A DNA stretch of 64,000 nt from Periplaneta americana. Taxonomy: Eukaryota; Arthropoda; Insecta; Blattodea; Blattidae. The stretch is from contig NW_027185566.1 of the NCBI RefSeq assembly GCF_040183065.1, positions 682,001 through 746,000 on the forward strand. The letters run 5' to 3'. This document shows, in pieces, positions 33,928 through 43,528 of the stretch. The translations under genes were made by a program, and so were the position numbers. The first letter of the stretch is position 1. The number at the start of each line of letters is the position of its first letter. The notes below the pieces were generated by a model. The model saw nothing but the letters and a program-made list of their open reading frames with translations. It made no database searches and had not been told where the DNA came from.

Positions 33928-34353
33928 ATGGTTCAAGAATTTTTGCAGACCTTATCTGTATCCCAAAGCTTTAGGTTTCAATTTAAAACTGCAGACAAAA
34001 ATATGGAAGGTATAGGACGGTACCAAACTCAAACAATATCCAATGGTATTGTTCTATACGAGCAGATATTTGAAATGGGTACAGAGTTGCTGATTGGAAT
34101 GGATACAAAAAAATGGATTTTTGCGGAGCATTGTTATTTAGAACTCCATCGATTGAGAAATCAGTCTTTTGAGAAAATTTTTACATTCGAACCTATTGGA
34201 AAAAACTTAGAAAGTGATATCTATCGTTGCGGCAAAGATATTTACACCTCTCAAATGAAGATTCACAAAAGCTATATTACACTTCAGATTCAAATAGAAG
34301 GACCTCAAAAAAAGCAATTCATTCAATACCAATATTTTGATTCACATAAATAA
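33928..34353 (+). CDS. Small protein, possibly DUF6314-like
   Basis: It has 141 residues, no signal peptide and no membrane helix. It is rich in strands: G-I-G-R-Y near residue 29, Y-E-Q-I-F-E-M-G near 44-51, a long basic strand, then D-I-Y-R-C near 97-101 and a final I-E-G-P-Q-K-K segment. This order resembles DUF6314 domains from memory; confidence is low. It starts eight bases after bioY, so the two are probably cotranscribed, perhaps fortuitously. Confidence 0.5.
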   Translation: MVQEFLQTLSVSQSFRFQFKTADKNMEGIGRYQTQTISNGIVLYEQIFEMGTELLIGMDTKKWIFAEHCYLELHRLRNQSFEKIFTFEPIGKNLESDIYRCGKDIYTSQMKIHKSYITLQIQIEGPQKKQFIQYQYFDSHK

Positions 34354-34726
34354 AAACTCTCCCACATCTTTTAAGGGTATAAGGCGTTTTAGTTTAAATC
34401 TGTATTTTACTGCATATTATAAGTTAATATATATGGTAGGCATAGTATACACTCTTCCATCATCTATAAAAGGTTTTATCAAGCTACTATCTACTGAAAA
34501 TTCTCATTCATCGATGAAGTTTTCCTTCATGTAAACTTAAAAAAGTTGTAAGCATTTTCAGTATCCATTTTTAAGAGAGTTCATTCAGAATTTAATGTTT
34601 TTTCTACAACAGAGGAACAAAAAACCTTTATTATTTTAAATGACCTCCCATTTTTATCTACAAAAATTGTTGGACTTTACTCTGATCCGTTGTTATCTTA
34701 AATAGATAACTTTCTAAGGGGTCTTT
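34354..34726 (+). other. Gap with a possible gene-end remnant
   Basis: About 370 bases. Around 34573-34700 one plus frame is open for about 42 codons and looks coding (it contains F-I-I-L-N-D-L-P-F-L and ends D-P-L-L-S just before lrgA). It has no start and I cannot identify it. A short hairpin (ATGAAG/CTTCAT) lies at 34514-34530. Confidence 0.35.
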
Positions 34727-35140
34727 ATGAAAAAGAATTCAAGCTTTTTGGTACAGGTACTCATTTTTTCTGCCATCATGTTGGTTTCAGAAGCGATGAG
34801 TTACCTACTAAAATCTTTCTTACCTGCACCTTCCTCTGTTGTTGGAATGGTCATTTTATTCTTACTGCTATGTTTCAAAGTAGTTAAATTAGAAAACGTT
34901 GAAGAACTCGGTTCTAAACTTATCGCTTTAATTGGCTTTTTATTTGTTCCTAGTGGTATCTCCGTCGTACAATACTGGGACATTATGGCTCAGTCTGGAC
35001 TACAAATTAGTCTGATTATCTTTATTACTACAATCATACTTCTAGCTGGAACTGGTTGGTTTGCACAACTAGTACTAGGTAAAAAAAGTATTGATGAAAT
35101 TGCTCGACTTGAAAAAGCGAGTAGAGAACAGGAGAAATAA
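34727..35140 (+). CDS. lrgA: LrgA/CidA-family membrane protein
   Basis: Small holin-like membrane protein of the CidA/LrgA family, linked in other bacteria to autolysis control and to pyruvate or glycolate transport with LrgB. It has 137 residues and four helices (about 8-28, 33-52, 62-82 and 87-112). L-P-A-P-S-S-V-V-G-M near residues 31-40 is the family signature, followed by V-P-S-G-I-S-V near residue 75. It lies two bases before lrgB. This is an intact cellular gene, not a phage remnant. Confidence 0.9.
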   Translation: MKKNSSFLVQVLIFSAIMLVSEAMSYLLKSFLPAPSSVVGMVILFLLLCFKVVKLENVEELGSKLIALIGFLFVPSGISVVQYWDIMAQSGLQISLIIFITTIILLAGTGWFAQLVLGKKSIDEIARLEKASREQEK

Positions 35141-35142
35141 CT

Positions 35143-35850
35143 ATGATTAATGCAATACTTTCTAGTCCTTTTTTTGGTATTTTTCTTTCTGTTGTCGTGT
35201 ATCTAATTGGTATGTGGTTATTTAAAATATCCAAAAAGTTTTTTCTCTTTACACCTCTTTTTGTAGCTATGGTTTTGGGAGTTTTAATTTTACATTTCTG
35301 TAACATCCCTTACGAACAGTACAAAAAAGGGGGCGATATTATTATCTTCTTTTTAACTCCAGCTACTGTTGCCTTTGCTATTCCTCTTTACAAAATGGCA
35401 ACCATTTTAAAAAAATATTTCGTCCAAATTTTTCTTTCTATTGCGGTTGGCTCTTTTTTATCCGTTATCGCTGTCTTTATTATAGGACAAATTTTTAATA
35501 TTTCTGAGGCCGTTATGAAGTCTATTCTTCCACAAGCAGCCACAACAGCGGTGGCATTGCCTATTACCGCTCAGATTGGCGGGATTGCTCCTATTACAGC
35601 TTATGCTGTTATTCTAAATGCTGTTATTATTTTTGCTACAGGAAGTTTTTTCTTACACTTTTTTAAAATTAAAAACCCCGTAGCCAGAGGAATTGCTATG
35701 GGAACAGCAGGACATGCTCTGGGTGTGGCACGAAGTGTGGAACTAGGTGCAGTGGAAGCTGCTATGGCAAGCATTTCTGTTGTTGTTGTAGGTGTTGTTA
35801 CCGTATTTATTGTACCACTCTTTTTAAAAATCATGGGCATTGCTTTTTAA
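35143..35850 (+). CDS. lrgB: LrgB/CidB-family membrane protein
   Basis: Partner of LrgA. It has 235 residues with about seven helices. Conserved positions include F-F-L-T-P-A-T-V-A-F-A-I-P-L-Y near residues 69-83, the S-I-L-P-Q-A-A-T-T-A-V-A-L-P segment near 128-141, and the G-T-A-G-H-A-L-G-V-A-R motif near 187-197. Family length is about 230. The pair is probably expressed together; regulators LytSR or CidR are not visible here. Confidence 0.92.
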   Translation: MINAILSSPFFGIFLSVVVYLIGMWLFKISKKFFLFTPLFVAMVLGVLILHFCNIPYEQYKKGGDIIIFFLTPATVAFAIPLYKMATILKKYFVQIFLSIAVGSFLSVIAVFIIGQIFNISEAVMKSILPQAATTAVALPITAQIGGIAPITAYAVILNAVIIFATGSFFLHFFKIKNPVARGIAMGTAGHALGVARSVELGAVEAAMASISVVVVGVVTVFIVPLFLKIMGIAF

Positions 35851-35872
35851 TAGCAATTTACCTAAAAATTTG

Positions 35873-35894
35873 CTACCTCACTTTAGAGAGGTAG
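35873..35894 (+). terminator. Hairpin after lrgB
   Basis: A 7-base stem (35873-35879 with 35888-35894) with an eight-base loop is followed by TGATTTTCTT, 22 bases after the lrgB stop. Confidence 0.5.
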
Positions 35895-35964
35895 TGATTT
35901 TCTTACTTAGGAACACAACTAGTATAAAAAAATAAGGGGACGACGAATCCTCAGATAGAAAGGG

Positions 35965-35996
35965 AAAAATCTCCCCTCCTAGAAAAGGAGAGGAGA
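35965..35996 (-). terminator. Rho-independent terminator of the TauE gene
   Basis: On the minus strand an 11-base stem with one mismatch (35970-35980 with 35986-35996) is followed directly by five T (35965-35969 on plus are A). It starts six bases after the stop codon of the exporter gene. Confidence 0.75.
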
Positions 35997-36002
35997 ACAA
36001 GA

Positions 36003-36920
36003 TTAGTTTTTCTTATCGTTATCTTGGTTGCTTTTAACACCACGAATAAACATTTCACTACCAATGTAAAGTAGAATAATGGCAATTAAAGCATTTAAAA
36101 GCTTGAGATCTACATTACTGACAAAAGTTAAAGCCAAAATAACTCCTACAACTCCAGCAATAGCCATAAAGATACTTGCTTTTTTTGCATAAGCACCATC
36201 TTGGATAAATTTATTTGCTGCAGCAGCCATACCCGCTCCTGCTCCTGTATACATAATTGGATAAATGGATCTGGCATTCATACCGAGCATAATCATTAAT
36301 GCCATAGTCGGTGCAAAATATCCTAATCCCCAAGACTGAAGCATACCAATAATAAAAGCTCCAATAGCTGCAATCACCAGTTTTACTCCTGTGACTCCTG
36401 TGGTACCAGAATCTAGAGTTTCTGATCCTTCCACCGCAGTATAAGCACCGTAAGTTTTTACAGCAACAATAATACCAACAATAACAAGGATAGGTCCTAC
36501 AATCATCAATACTTTTCTCTCAGAAAAGTGAGAGATAAGCTTGGCTCCAATCCATCCACCAATTGCAGATAAAACAGCCACTGTTAAAACGGTAATTCCG
36601 TCTACTTCAATAATGGACATCCCAACAATAATTTCAATCATTGTAGGCAATAGCCCAATACCAACGGTGAGAGTACCTGGCAATAAGCGAAGTGGAATTT
36701 GGTCAAAAATACGGTTTAAAGAAACCGCTACAGCATAACTACCTACACCAATGGCGTCACAGAAGTTTGCAACAAATCCAATAATGGATGATTTAACAGG
36801 GCTAACCTTTTCTGTAAGCTCCCCTCTTTTGTGAGTTTTTTGAATATCACGTGCCATTAATGCTGCTAACACAATTCCCGCAATAGCAAAAAACCCTTTA
36901 ATAATGTTAATTAACATCAT
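36003..36920 (-). CDS. TauE/SafE-family sulfite exporter-like permease
   Basis: Membrane protein of the TSUP family, moving sulfite, sulfoacetate or related anions. It has 305 residues and about eight helices in two related halves. G-F-V-A-N-F-C-D-A-I-G-V-G-S near residues 48-61 and G-L-G-Y-F-A-P-T-M-A near 195-204 are the two half-repeat signatures. The tail is basic and cytoplasmic. The substrate is not predictable, and no sulfur-metabolism genes adjoin it. Confidence 0.87.
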   Translation of the reverse strand: MMLINIIKGFFAIAGIVLAALMARDIQKTHKRGELTEKVSPVKSSIIGFVANFCDAIGVGSYAVAVSLNRIFDQIPLRLLPGTLTVGIGLLPTMIEIIVGMSIIEVDGITVLTVAVLSAIGGWIGAKLISHFSERKVLMIVGPILVIVGIIVAVKTYGAYTAVEGSETLDSGTTGVTGVKLVIAAIGAFIIGMLQSWGLGYFAPTMALMIMLGMNARSIYPIMYTGAGAGMAAAANKFIQDGAYAKKASIFMAIAGVVGVILALTFVSNVDLKLLNALIAIILLYIGSEMFIRGVKSNQDNDKKN

Positions 36921-36987
36921 TCCCCCTAGGAAAAATTCGTTTTGAACTGTTCTAAGATAAGAAGATTTCTCTCAAAAAAAAAGCATT

Positions 36988-38535
36988 TTATGATTTCTTT
37001 ACAAAAAGAGCTTTGTAAATCCGCAGAGTAATTTCCTCTTTCAATAAAAGTAAAAAACTATAATATAAAAGAAACCCTATCACTAATAAACCAGGCAATA
37101 TAAAAAGATTAGGACCCGAAATAAAAGAATGAATAAAAACTACTGAAAAAAACATTAAGATTCCTGCTAAAAGATTTTTCATTGTGAACATAATAGAATC
37201 TAGATCTATAAAAGGCTGAAATGTTTTTCTTCGTAATAAAAACATAAGTAAAAAAAGATCTACTAAAGAGGCAAATAACAAAGAAATAGGCAAAACATCC
37301 AAACCAAAATCAGGAAAAAATTGGTACATAATCACAACATTAATAACGGTAGATACCAAACTCCCCAAGAGGGGGTAAACATAAAGCCCCATCCCTTGAA
37401 AAGCGCGAGTCACCATAGTCACCAAAGAATAAATCAGAATTCCGGGAGCAAACAAAATTAACATACGCCCAATCCGTTCAATGGCAAGAAGATCTATTTT
37501 TCCTAGATCTCCTGCTACCAATAAAATCAAATCTCGATACACAAAAGAGCTAATTTCCACTCCAAAAGCCATAAAGAGTATCATACATGGGAAAACAACA
37601 ATACAAGTCGTCTTCATACCTTCTGTGTAGATTTGGTTTTTTACATTTTGGTTCCTCTCCCGAGAAATTGTAGGAAGTAATGCCGTAGAGATCCCCGCAC
37701 TTAATACAGCAATAGCCATTTGGATAACCAAAAAAGATTTATCCATAACACTATTTCCGCCCTCAATCTGAGAAGAAAAACTATTGGTTAACAGTTGATT
37801 AACCTGGAAAAAAGCCATACCAAACGCTACAGGAAAAAACGATCTGAGAAAAAACTTTAATCTGGGACCCAAATGAAAGTCAAAACGAAATCTCAGCCCT
37901 GTTTTATATACAAATGGAATCTGAAGAACAAAGATCATCATAGCATTGCAAAGATAGCCTATAGCCAAAATATCTATACCAAAACTTTTATGCCCCAAGT
38001 GGATCAGCAAAATATTTATGATATTTGCCACAGCTGGTGCTAAAGCAGGAACGAGATATTTTCCTTGAGAGTTTAAAACCCCCATTAGAATTCCTGCAAG
38101 AGAAATAAAGTTTATAAAAAACACCATAATACGACTTAAATGTACTGTAAGAGCAAAATTTTCGCTGGATTTGTGGATAATAGAAATATAACTAGGAGTA
38201 AAAACAAAGGCAACAATAGAAATAAAAAAGGAAATAACAAAAAGGTAACTTAGGACTTGATTAGCAAACCTCTGTCCCGCTCCCCTATTTTTGGGCCACA
38301 ATGCCGAAAAAATAGAAATAAAAACAACCGAAAAAGCGCCTTCTCCCAAAAGATTCCTCAAAACAGTTGGAATCTTATAGGCAGAAATATAAGCATCCAG
38401 TTCCCAACTAGCACCAAACAAGTATAAAGAATATTGCTCTCGAATCAGCCCGAGCATTCGAGAAAGAATCACCGGCACCCCGACCAAAAGTGCTGCCTTA
38501 AGAAAAGAGCGATAATGACTTTGGCTGGGCTTCAT
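36988..38535 (-). CDS. murJ: Lipid II flippase MurJ
   Basis: Moves lipid II across the inner membrane for peptidoglycan synthesis. It has 515 residues and 14 predicted helices. The N-terminal segment S-R-M-L-G-L-I-R-E-Q and L-R-N-L-L-G-E-G-A-F-S near residues 56-66 are characteristic, including functional arginines and the glutamate. Helices 7-8 and the hydrophobic groove helices 13-14 are present. It lies one base from lspA, so the two envelope genes are cotranscribed. Confidence 0.93.
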   Translation of the reverse strand: MKPSQSHYRSFLKAALLVGVPVILSRMLGLIREQYSLYLFGASWELDAYISAYKIPTVLRNLLGEGAFSVVFISIFSALWPKNRGAGQRFANQVLSYLFVISFFISIVAFVFTPSYISIIHKSSENFALTVHLSRIMVFFINFISLAGILMGVLNSQGKYLVPALAPAVANIINILLIHLGHKSFGIDILAIGYLCNAMMIFVLQIPFVYKTGLRFRFDFHLGPRLKFFLRSFFPVAFGMAFFQVNQLLTNSFSSQIEGGNSVMDKSFLVIQMAIAVLSAGISTALLPTISRERNQNVKNQIYTEGMKTTCIVVFPCMILFMAFGVEISSFVYRDLILLVAGDLGKIDLLAIERIGRMLILFAPGILIYSLVTMVTRAFQGMGLYVYPLLGSLVSTVINVVIMYQFFPDFGLDVLPISLLFASLVDLFLLMFLLRRKTFQPFIDLDSIMFTMKNLLAGILMFFSVVFIHSFISGPNLFILPGLLVIGFLLYYSFLLLLKEEITLRIYKALFVKKS

Positions 38536-38536
38536 T

Positions 38537-39070
38537 TTATTTAGTCAGCTGAGATTTTTTTCTTCTTTCTAAAATCAGTACCCTGATAATGAGAAGACAG
38601 ATAGAAACAGAGATAAAAGCATCGGCAAAATTGAAAAAAAACCAGCGGTGTACCCCAAAACCGATATCAATAAAGTCTACCACACGACCATAAAATAATT
38701 TCCACTGCCCTTCATAATAAAAGTATCCAAAAATCCTTTCTAAAAGGTTTCCTAGAGCTCCTGTCAATATCAATATATAAAGTACCTTAGAAAATGTATC
38801 CGTCGTTCTCCTATACTCTACAACAATAACAAAAATAACCACCACGGCCAAAAGTACGAGCAGTAAATTTTTAACCAATGGATAACTAGCAGCCGTAGAA
38901 TGCCCAATTCCAAAAATAATACCACTGTTTTCTACATAAGTAAAACGCAAAAAATTTCCCAAAATCTCTTTTGGAACAGCGTACACAAGGTTCTTTTTTA
39001 CCAAAATCTTGGAGACTACATCTAGTAGTAATCCTAACCCCATAATAACAAAAATCCACTTTTTTTTCAT
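38537..39070 (-). CDS. lspA: Lipoprotein signal peptidase II
   Basis: Aspartic membrane protease that removes signal peptides from diacylated prolipoproteins, such as those coded at 6187, 19525, 24130 and 52880. It has 177 residues and four helices. The catalytic aspartates are D132 in R-V-V-D-F-I-D and D150 in F-N-F-A-D-A. N48 in E-N-S-G and N108 in G-A-L-G-N-L-L-E-R are further conserved positions; the usual N-x2-D-R is N-x2-E-R here. Upstream AGAGGAA precedes the ATG. Confidence 0.94.
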   Translation of the reverse strand: MKKKWIFVIMGLGLLLDVVSKILVKKNLVYAVPKEILGNFLRFTYVENSGIIFGIGHSTAASYPLVKNLLLVLLAVVVIFVIVVEYRRTTDTFSKVLYILILTGALGNLLERIFGYFYYEGQWKLFYGRVVDFIDIGFGVHRWFFFNFADAFISVSICLLIIRVLILERRKKSQLTK

Positions 39071-39224
39071 AAACTTTCCTCTTCCGAGATAAAGAATTTA
39101 TTGAAAAATTTCATCAAAAACAAATTCTTTTCACCCTCCGTTTACCCCAAAAGCTTCCATTTGTTTTTATAAAAAATCATGACTATTATTTACCCTAGTA
39201 ACTTAAAAAAAATAAGGCGGTTAT

Positions 39225-39968
39225 ATGTCAGGACACTCCAAATGGGCTACGATTAAAAGAAAAAAAGGGGCTAATGATGCTAAAAGAGCAAAAATTTTCA
39301 CCAAAATCCTCAAAGAAATCACCATTAGTTGTAGGGGTGCTTCTGGAGACCCCGCTACCAACCCAAGACTAAGACTTGCTATGGAAAAAGCAAAAGCCAA
39401 TAATGTTCCTAAAGACAATATTGAAAGAGCTATTAAAAAAGGATTAGGCGAAACAGGAGGTGCCGCTTATGAGGATTATTTTTATGAAGGTTATGGTCCT
39501 GCTGGAATAGGAATTCTCATAGAAGTCCTTACCGATAATAAAAATAGAACTGGAGGGGATGTTAGAGGAATTTTTACAAAATCAGGTCATTCAATGGCAG
39601 AAGCTGGTGCTGTTTCTTGGAATTTTGAGCGAAAAGGTATGATTACTATTTTTGATACCACGGAAGATGCAATTTTAGAAGAAGCCATGGAGTTAGGAAT
39701 TGACGATATAGAAACAGTCGACCCAAATGTCATTCTCTATTGTGAACTAGATGTTCTTGACCCTGCTGCAAAAAAACTGGCAGAAAAATATAAAATAGAG
39801 TATGAACTCACAATGAAGCCCAAAACCCTGATAACTCTTGATTCACAAGAAGACATTAAAAAACTCTTTGATCTCATCGAAAAACTGGAAGACCATGATG
39901 ATGTCCAAAAAGTTTATGCCAATTTTGATGTTTCTACGGAGATGTTAGAAAAAATGGCGGAAGAATGA
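39225..39968 (+). CDS. YebC/PmpR-family regulator or translation factor
   Basis: It has 247 residues. The family opening is M-S-G-H-S-K-W, followed by K-R-K-K-G-A-N-D-A-K-R-A-K-I-F, and G-Y-G-P-x-G-I-G-I-L near residues 89-98. Members bind DNA and, as shown for some, help ribosomes through proline runs. The length matches the YebC I type. The ruvC ATG overlaps its last codon, the usual yebC-ruvC arrangement. Confidence 0.94.
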   Translation: MSGHSKWATIKRKKGANDAKRAKIFTKILKEITISCRGASGDPATNPRLRLAMEKAKANNVPKDNIERAIKKGLGETGGAAYEDYFYEGYGPAGIGILIEVLTDNKNRTGGDVRGIFTKSGHSMAEAGAVSWNFERKGMITIFDTTEDAILEEAMELGIDDIETVDPNVILYCELDVLDPAAKKLAEKYKIEYELTMKPKTLITLDSQEDIKKLFDLIEKLEDHDDVQKVYANFDVSTEMLEKMAEE

Positions 39969-40486
39969 AAATACTAGGAATAGATCCTGGTACAACTCGT
40001 ATTGGAGTTGGATTTATACAAACTCAAGGTTCCAAATATCTCCCGCTGGATTATTCTCTACTTGTGCAAGAAAAGGTACTACTCCCCCTTTCCTTAAGCG
40101 AAAAACTTTGCGTTATCCACGATAGTATTGAAAAAGTTTTACAAAAATTCAATCCAGATATTGTGGGTGTAGAAAATCTGGTGTTTGCTAAAAATGTGAA
40201 AACCGCTTTCCCCGTGGCATATTCTCGTGCGATGATTTTACTGGCTTGTGGAAAAAAAGGGATCCCTGTATTTGAACCAACTCCACTCCAAGTTAAACAA
40301 GGAGTGAGCAGTCAAGGAAATGCCAGTAAAAAACAAGTCGCCTTTATGGTAAAAACTATCCTTAATATCTCACAAGAAACAAAAATTTTAGACGATATTA
40401 CAGACGCCCTAGCCGTTGCTATTACAACGGCCAATTTTTATAACTCCATCCAAAAAAAACAATCGATCCAGTTATCAAATACCTAA
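39965..40486 (+). CDS. ruvC: Holliday junction resolvase RuvC
   Basis: Endonuclease that resolves recombination junctions with RuvAB. It has 173 residues. The four acidic metal ligands are recognisable: D7 in G-I-D-P-G, E70 in G-V-E-N-L, and D144 and D147 in D-D-I-T-D-A-L-A. The basic loop with K-K-Q-V near residue 122 is also typical. It overlaps yebC by four bases and shares four bases with the convergent prs end. ruvA and ruvB are not in the window. Confidence 0.95.
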   Translation: MKILGIDPGTTRIGVGFIQTQGSKYLPLDYSLLVQEKVLLPLSLSEKLCVIHDSIEKVLQKFNPDIVGVENLVFAKNVKTAFPVAYSRAMILLACGKKGIPVFEPTPLQVKQGVSSQGNASKKQVAFMVKTILNISQETKILDDITDALAVAITTANFYNSIQKKQSIQLSNT

Positions 40487-41487
40487 ATGTTGATACTTTC
40501 TTTATTAAGAATGCGAAAAATAACCATAGCCAAGCGATTGGTAATACTTACCTCTTGATACCAAGAGTGTTTTTGACTGAATTCTTCGCCCCAAAATACA
40601 GCATCCGTCCCAATAACTTTTTGAATAATTCCATCTTGGTAAGCTTGATTGAGCCTTTCTACCCCCTTTCCTGAAAAAAAAGGAAAAGTACAAGTTAAAA
40701 TAATTCCCAAAGCTCCTTCTTCTTTTAAAGTCATAGCTGCTTTTACAATGGTACTGCCACTGTCAATCATATCATCCACCATAACCACATCTTTTCCTCT
40801 TACTTCTCCAACCAACTTAATATTATCAATCGTATTGGCTTGAGCGTAGTTCCTTGTTTTATACATAATAGCCACTTCATTACCAAAGTACTTAGCATAA
40901 TATGTTCCTCTTTCGGCACCTCCTGCATCTGGAGAAACAACGACAAAATCATTTTTTGGATGTAACGCCTCCACGGCTGGAATAATCACTTCAGAAGCCC
41001 GAAGATTATCTAAACGAGCAACATCAAAAAAACCCACTACAGCTTCTGCATGAAGGTCGAATGAAAAGACTCGAGCGGCTCCTGCTTCTTCCAAAAATCT
41101 GGCGGCAAGTTTAGCGGTAATTCCCTCTCGTCCCTTACGGCGTTCTTGCCGTGCATAAGGAAACTGAGGAATAATTACATTAATTTCACTTGCATCCGCC
41201 TGACGAGCAGCATCAATGGCAGTTAGAAGTGCTATAAAATTGTCGTTTATAGAACGATCCGAGAGAGGATCTTGTAATAGCTGGACAATAAAAACACCTC
41301 TTTGTCTTATAGATTCATGTATTACTGTTTTCACTTCTTTATTAGCAAACCAAACTTCCTCTGTTTTTATCAGTCTAGCTTGAATATGACTGGAAAATTG
41401 AAGATTAAAACTCTCAATTAGTTTTGATGTAAACTGCTTAGCACTCTCACAAGCAATTAAACTTGCTTCTATTGGCTGATAACACAT
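40483..41487 (-). CDS. prs: Ribose-phosphate pyrophosphokinase (divergent)
   Basis: Makes PRPP from ribose 5-phosphate and ATP for nucleotide synthesis. It has 334 residues, slightly longer than the usual 310-320. P-Q-F-P-Y-A-R-Q-E-R-R near residues 105-115 binds ATP, F-D-L-H-A-E near 140-145 corresponds to the metal-binding D-L-H-A, S-P-D-A-G-G-A-E-R near 181-189 follows the family, and the PRPP loop reads V-D-D-M-I-D-S-G-S-T near 230-239. Several positions differ from classical enzymes, as in other spirochaetes. Confidence 0.88.
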   Translation of the reverse strand: MCYQPIEASLIACESAKQFTSKLIESFNLQFSSHIQARLIKTEEVWFANKEVKTVIHESIRQRGVFIVQLLQDPLSDRSINDNFIALLTAIDAARQADASEINVIIPQFPYARQERRKGREGITAKLAARFLEEAGAARVFSFDLHAEAVVGFFDVARLDNLRASEVIIPAVEALHPKNDFVVVSPDAGGAERGTYYAKYFGNEVAIMYKTRNYAQANTIDNIKLVGEVRGKDVVMVDDMIDSGSTIVKAAMTLKEEGALGIILTCTFPFFSGKGVERLNQAYQDGIIQKVIGTDAVFWGEEFSQKHSWYQEVSITNRLAMVIFRILNKESINI

Positions 41488-41567
41488 ATAACAACCTCTT
41501 TATGTTTGGAAAATCCGCACAAAATTTACCTCTTTTACTCAAAAAAAGAAAATACTTCTCCTAAGAA

Positions 41568-43445
41568 TTAAACACGAAACTTTCTCATTTTTTCCAAATG
41601 AATCATCACAGACCAAATATCACTACTGTTAATGCCAGAAATGCGGGAAGCTTGACCCATAGAAAGGGGTTGAAATTGTTTAAATTTTTCAACGGCTTCT
41701 CCTCGCAGGTGTTCCACTTGGGAGTAATCAAAATCTTTGGGAATTTTGTAGTTTTCCAATTTTCTAAATTTACGAATAAGATCATTTTGCTGCTTTAAAT
41801 AGCCTTCGTACTTACAACAAACATAAACACCAAAAATCTCTTCTTGTGTCAACCCCCAAAAAGGCTCCATCTGTTTGAAATTTTCCATAGGAATATCCTT
41901 GATAAGAGCTTTGTGAAGAGGATCTCCTACTTTTATCTTGTTGTTTCTTAAAAACGGATATTCTTCAAAATGTTTGGGGCGTACAAAAGTATGTGAAAGG
42001 TTTTGATAGGTATTTTGAATATGAGACCATTTTTTATAAAAAGGTTCTATTTGTTCATCCGTAATTAATCCCAAATTATGAGTTAAAGGCATAATTCTTT
42101 GGTCTGCATTGTCATGCCTTAAATGTAGGCGATATTCTGAACTAGAATTAAAAAGGCGATAGGGTTCCATAACTCCTTTACAAACTAAATCATCTATTAA
42201 AATCCCAATATACCCTTGATCTCTCCCTATAATAAGGGGTTCTTCTCCTTTTAATTTTTGAGCTGCATTGATTCCTGCCATAATACCTTGACCTGCAGCT
42301 TCTTCATATCCAGTGGTTCCATTGACCTGCCCTGCAAAAAACAAGTTTTTCACAAATCGACTTTCTAAGGACAAAGAAAGTTGAGTTGGATCAAAGTAAT
42401 CGTATTCTACAGCATAACCCGGTTTTAAAACTTCTGCATTCTTCAAACCAGGAATCGTGCGTAAAAATTCTTTTTGTACATCTTCCGGCAAAGAAGAAGA
42501 AATTCCATTGACATACATACTATTGTGGTAAAGAGTTTCTGGCTCTAAAAAAACTTGATGTCTCGCTTTATCTGGAAATTTTACCACTTTATCTTCAATA
42601 GAAGGACAGTATCTTGGTCCCACACCTTCAATTTTGTTCAATCCATAGAGTGGAGATTGATCCAAATTATTCGCAATAATATCATGCGTATTGGGATTAG
42701 TATAGGTAATGTAACAGTGGACTTTAGATTTTGGCAGTTCTTTAGTAAAATGAGAAAAAGAGAAAAAATAATCTTGATTTTCTTGTACTTCTACTTGAGA
42801 ATAATCTACCGTTCTAGAATTGATGCGAACAGGAGTACCTGTTTTCATTCGACCTTTTTGGATCCCTTTTTCTGCAAGAGAAAAACTTAATTCATCGGCA
42901 CTTTTATCTCCGCTTCGCCCTCCTTGGGTAGTATAATTCCCCAAAAAGATTTTCCCATTCAAAAAAGTTCCAGCTGTAATAACAACCACCTCAGAAAAGA
43001 GATTTCCCACTCTTTCGGTATTCACTCCAACAACTCGCTCACCATCAAAAAGTAAACTCACCACCTTATCTTCTAACAACATAAGATTTTCTTGATTGTG
43101 CAGTACATTTTGCATATAAAGAGAGTACAAAACTTTATCCGCCTGGGCTCTAGGAGACCAAACAGCTGGTCCTTTAGACATATTGAGCATTCTAAACTGA
43201 ATCCCAGTAGCATCAATAGCCTTACCCATCTCGCCACCTAATGCGTCTAACTCCCTTACCACTATTCCTTTTGCAATTCCTCCTACCGAAGGATTACAAG
43301 ACATCTCCCCAATAAGATTGATATTCATAGTAATACAAAGAGTTTGAAAACCTTGACGAGCCAAAACCAAAGAGGCCTCTATACCTGCATGTCCTGCTCC
43401 CACAACAATAGCCTGTAGTGAATTTATACTATCTATTTTTTTCAT
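41568..43445 (-). CDS. mnmG: tRNA uridine-5-carboxymethylaminomethyl enzyme MnmG
   Basis: FAD enzyme that with MnmE modifies U34 in several tRNAs. It has 625 residues. The FAD site G-A-G-H-A-G-I-E-A is at about 17-25. [13 protein letters not shown] near residues 48-60 and T-G-T-P-V-R near 201-206 are family signatures, and G-Y-E-E-A-A-G-Q-G near 375-383 is the second dinucleotide region. The C-terminal helical domain that binds MnmE is complete. MnmE is not in the window. Confidence 0.96.
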   Translation of the reverse strand: MKKIDSINSLQAIVVGAGHAGIEASLVLARQGFQTLCITMNINLIGEMSCNPSVGGIAKGIVVRELDALGGEMGKAIDATGIQFRMLNMSKGPAVWSPRAQADKVLYSLYMQNVLHNQENLMLLEDKVVSLLFDGERVVGVNTERVGNLFSEVVVITAGTFLNGKIFLGNYTTQGGRSGDKSADELSFSLAEKGIQKGRMKTGTPVRINSRTVDYSQVEVQENQDYFFSFSHFTKELPKSKVHCYITYTNPNTHDIIANNLDQSPLYGLNKIEGVGPRYCPSIEDKVVKFPDKARHQVFLEPETLYHNSMYVNGISSSLPEDVQKEFLRTIPGLKNAEVLKPGYAVEYDYFDPTQLSLSLESRFVKNLFFAGQVNGTTGYEEAAGQGIMAGINAAQKLKGEEPLIIGRDQGYIGILIDDLVCKGVMEPYRLFNSSSEYRLHLRHDNADQRIMPLTHNLGLITDEQIEPFYKKWSHIQNTYQNLSHTFVRPKHFEEYPFLRNNKIKVGDPLHKALIKDIPMENFKQMEPFWGLTQEEIFGVYVCCKYEGYLKQQNDLIRKFRKLENYKIPKDFDYSQVEHLRGEAVEKFKQFQPLSMGQASRISGINSSDIWSVMIHLEKMRKFRV

Positions 43446-43528
43446 TTTTTCCTTCCACTAGAGCAGTAAATTTAACAAAAAACTTGAAATAGGAAAAGAA
43501 AATATCTATCTTTATGGAGGAGTATTTT

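Noticed and set aside
34727-35850. lrgA/lrgB read as phage holin genes
   Set aside because: Both proteins match the chromosomal CidA/LrgA and CidB/LrgB families over full length and no phage genes surround them.
43446-43528. glmS ribozyme
   Set aside because: The leader is too short and lacks the conserved core.
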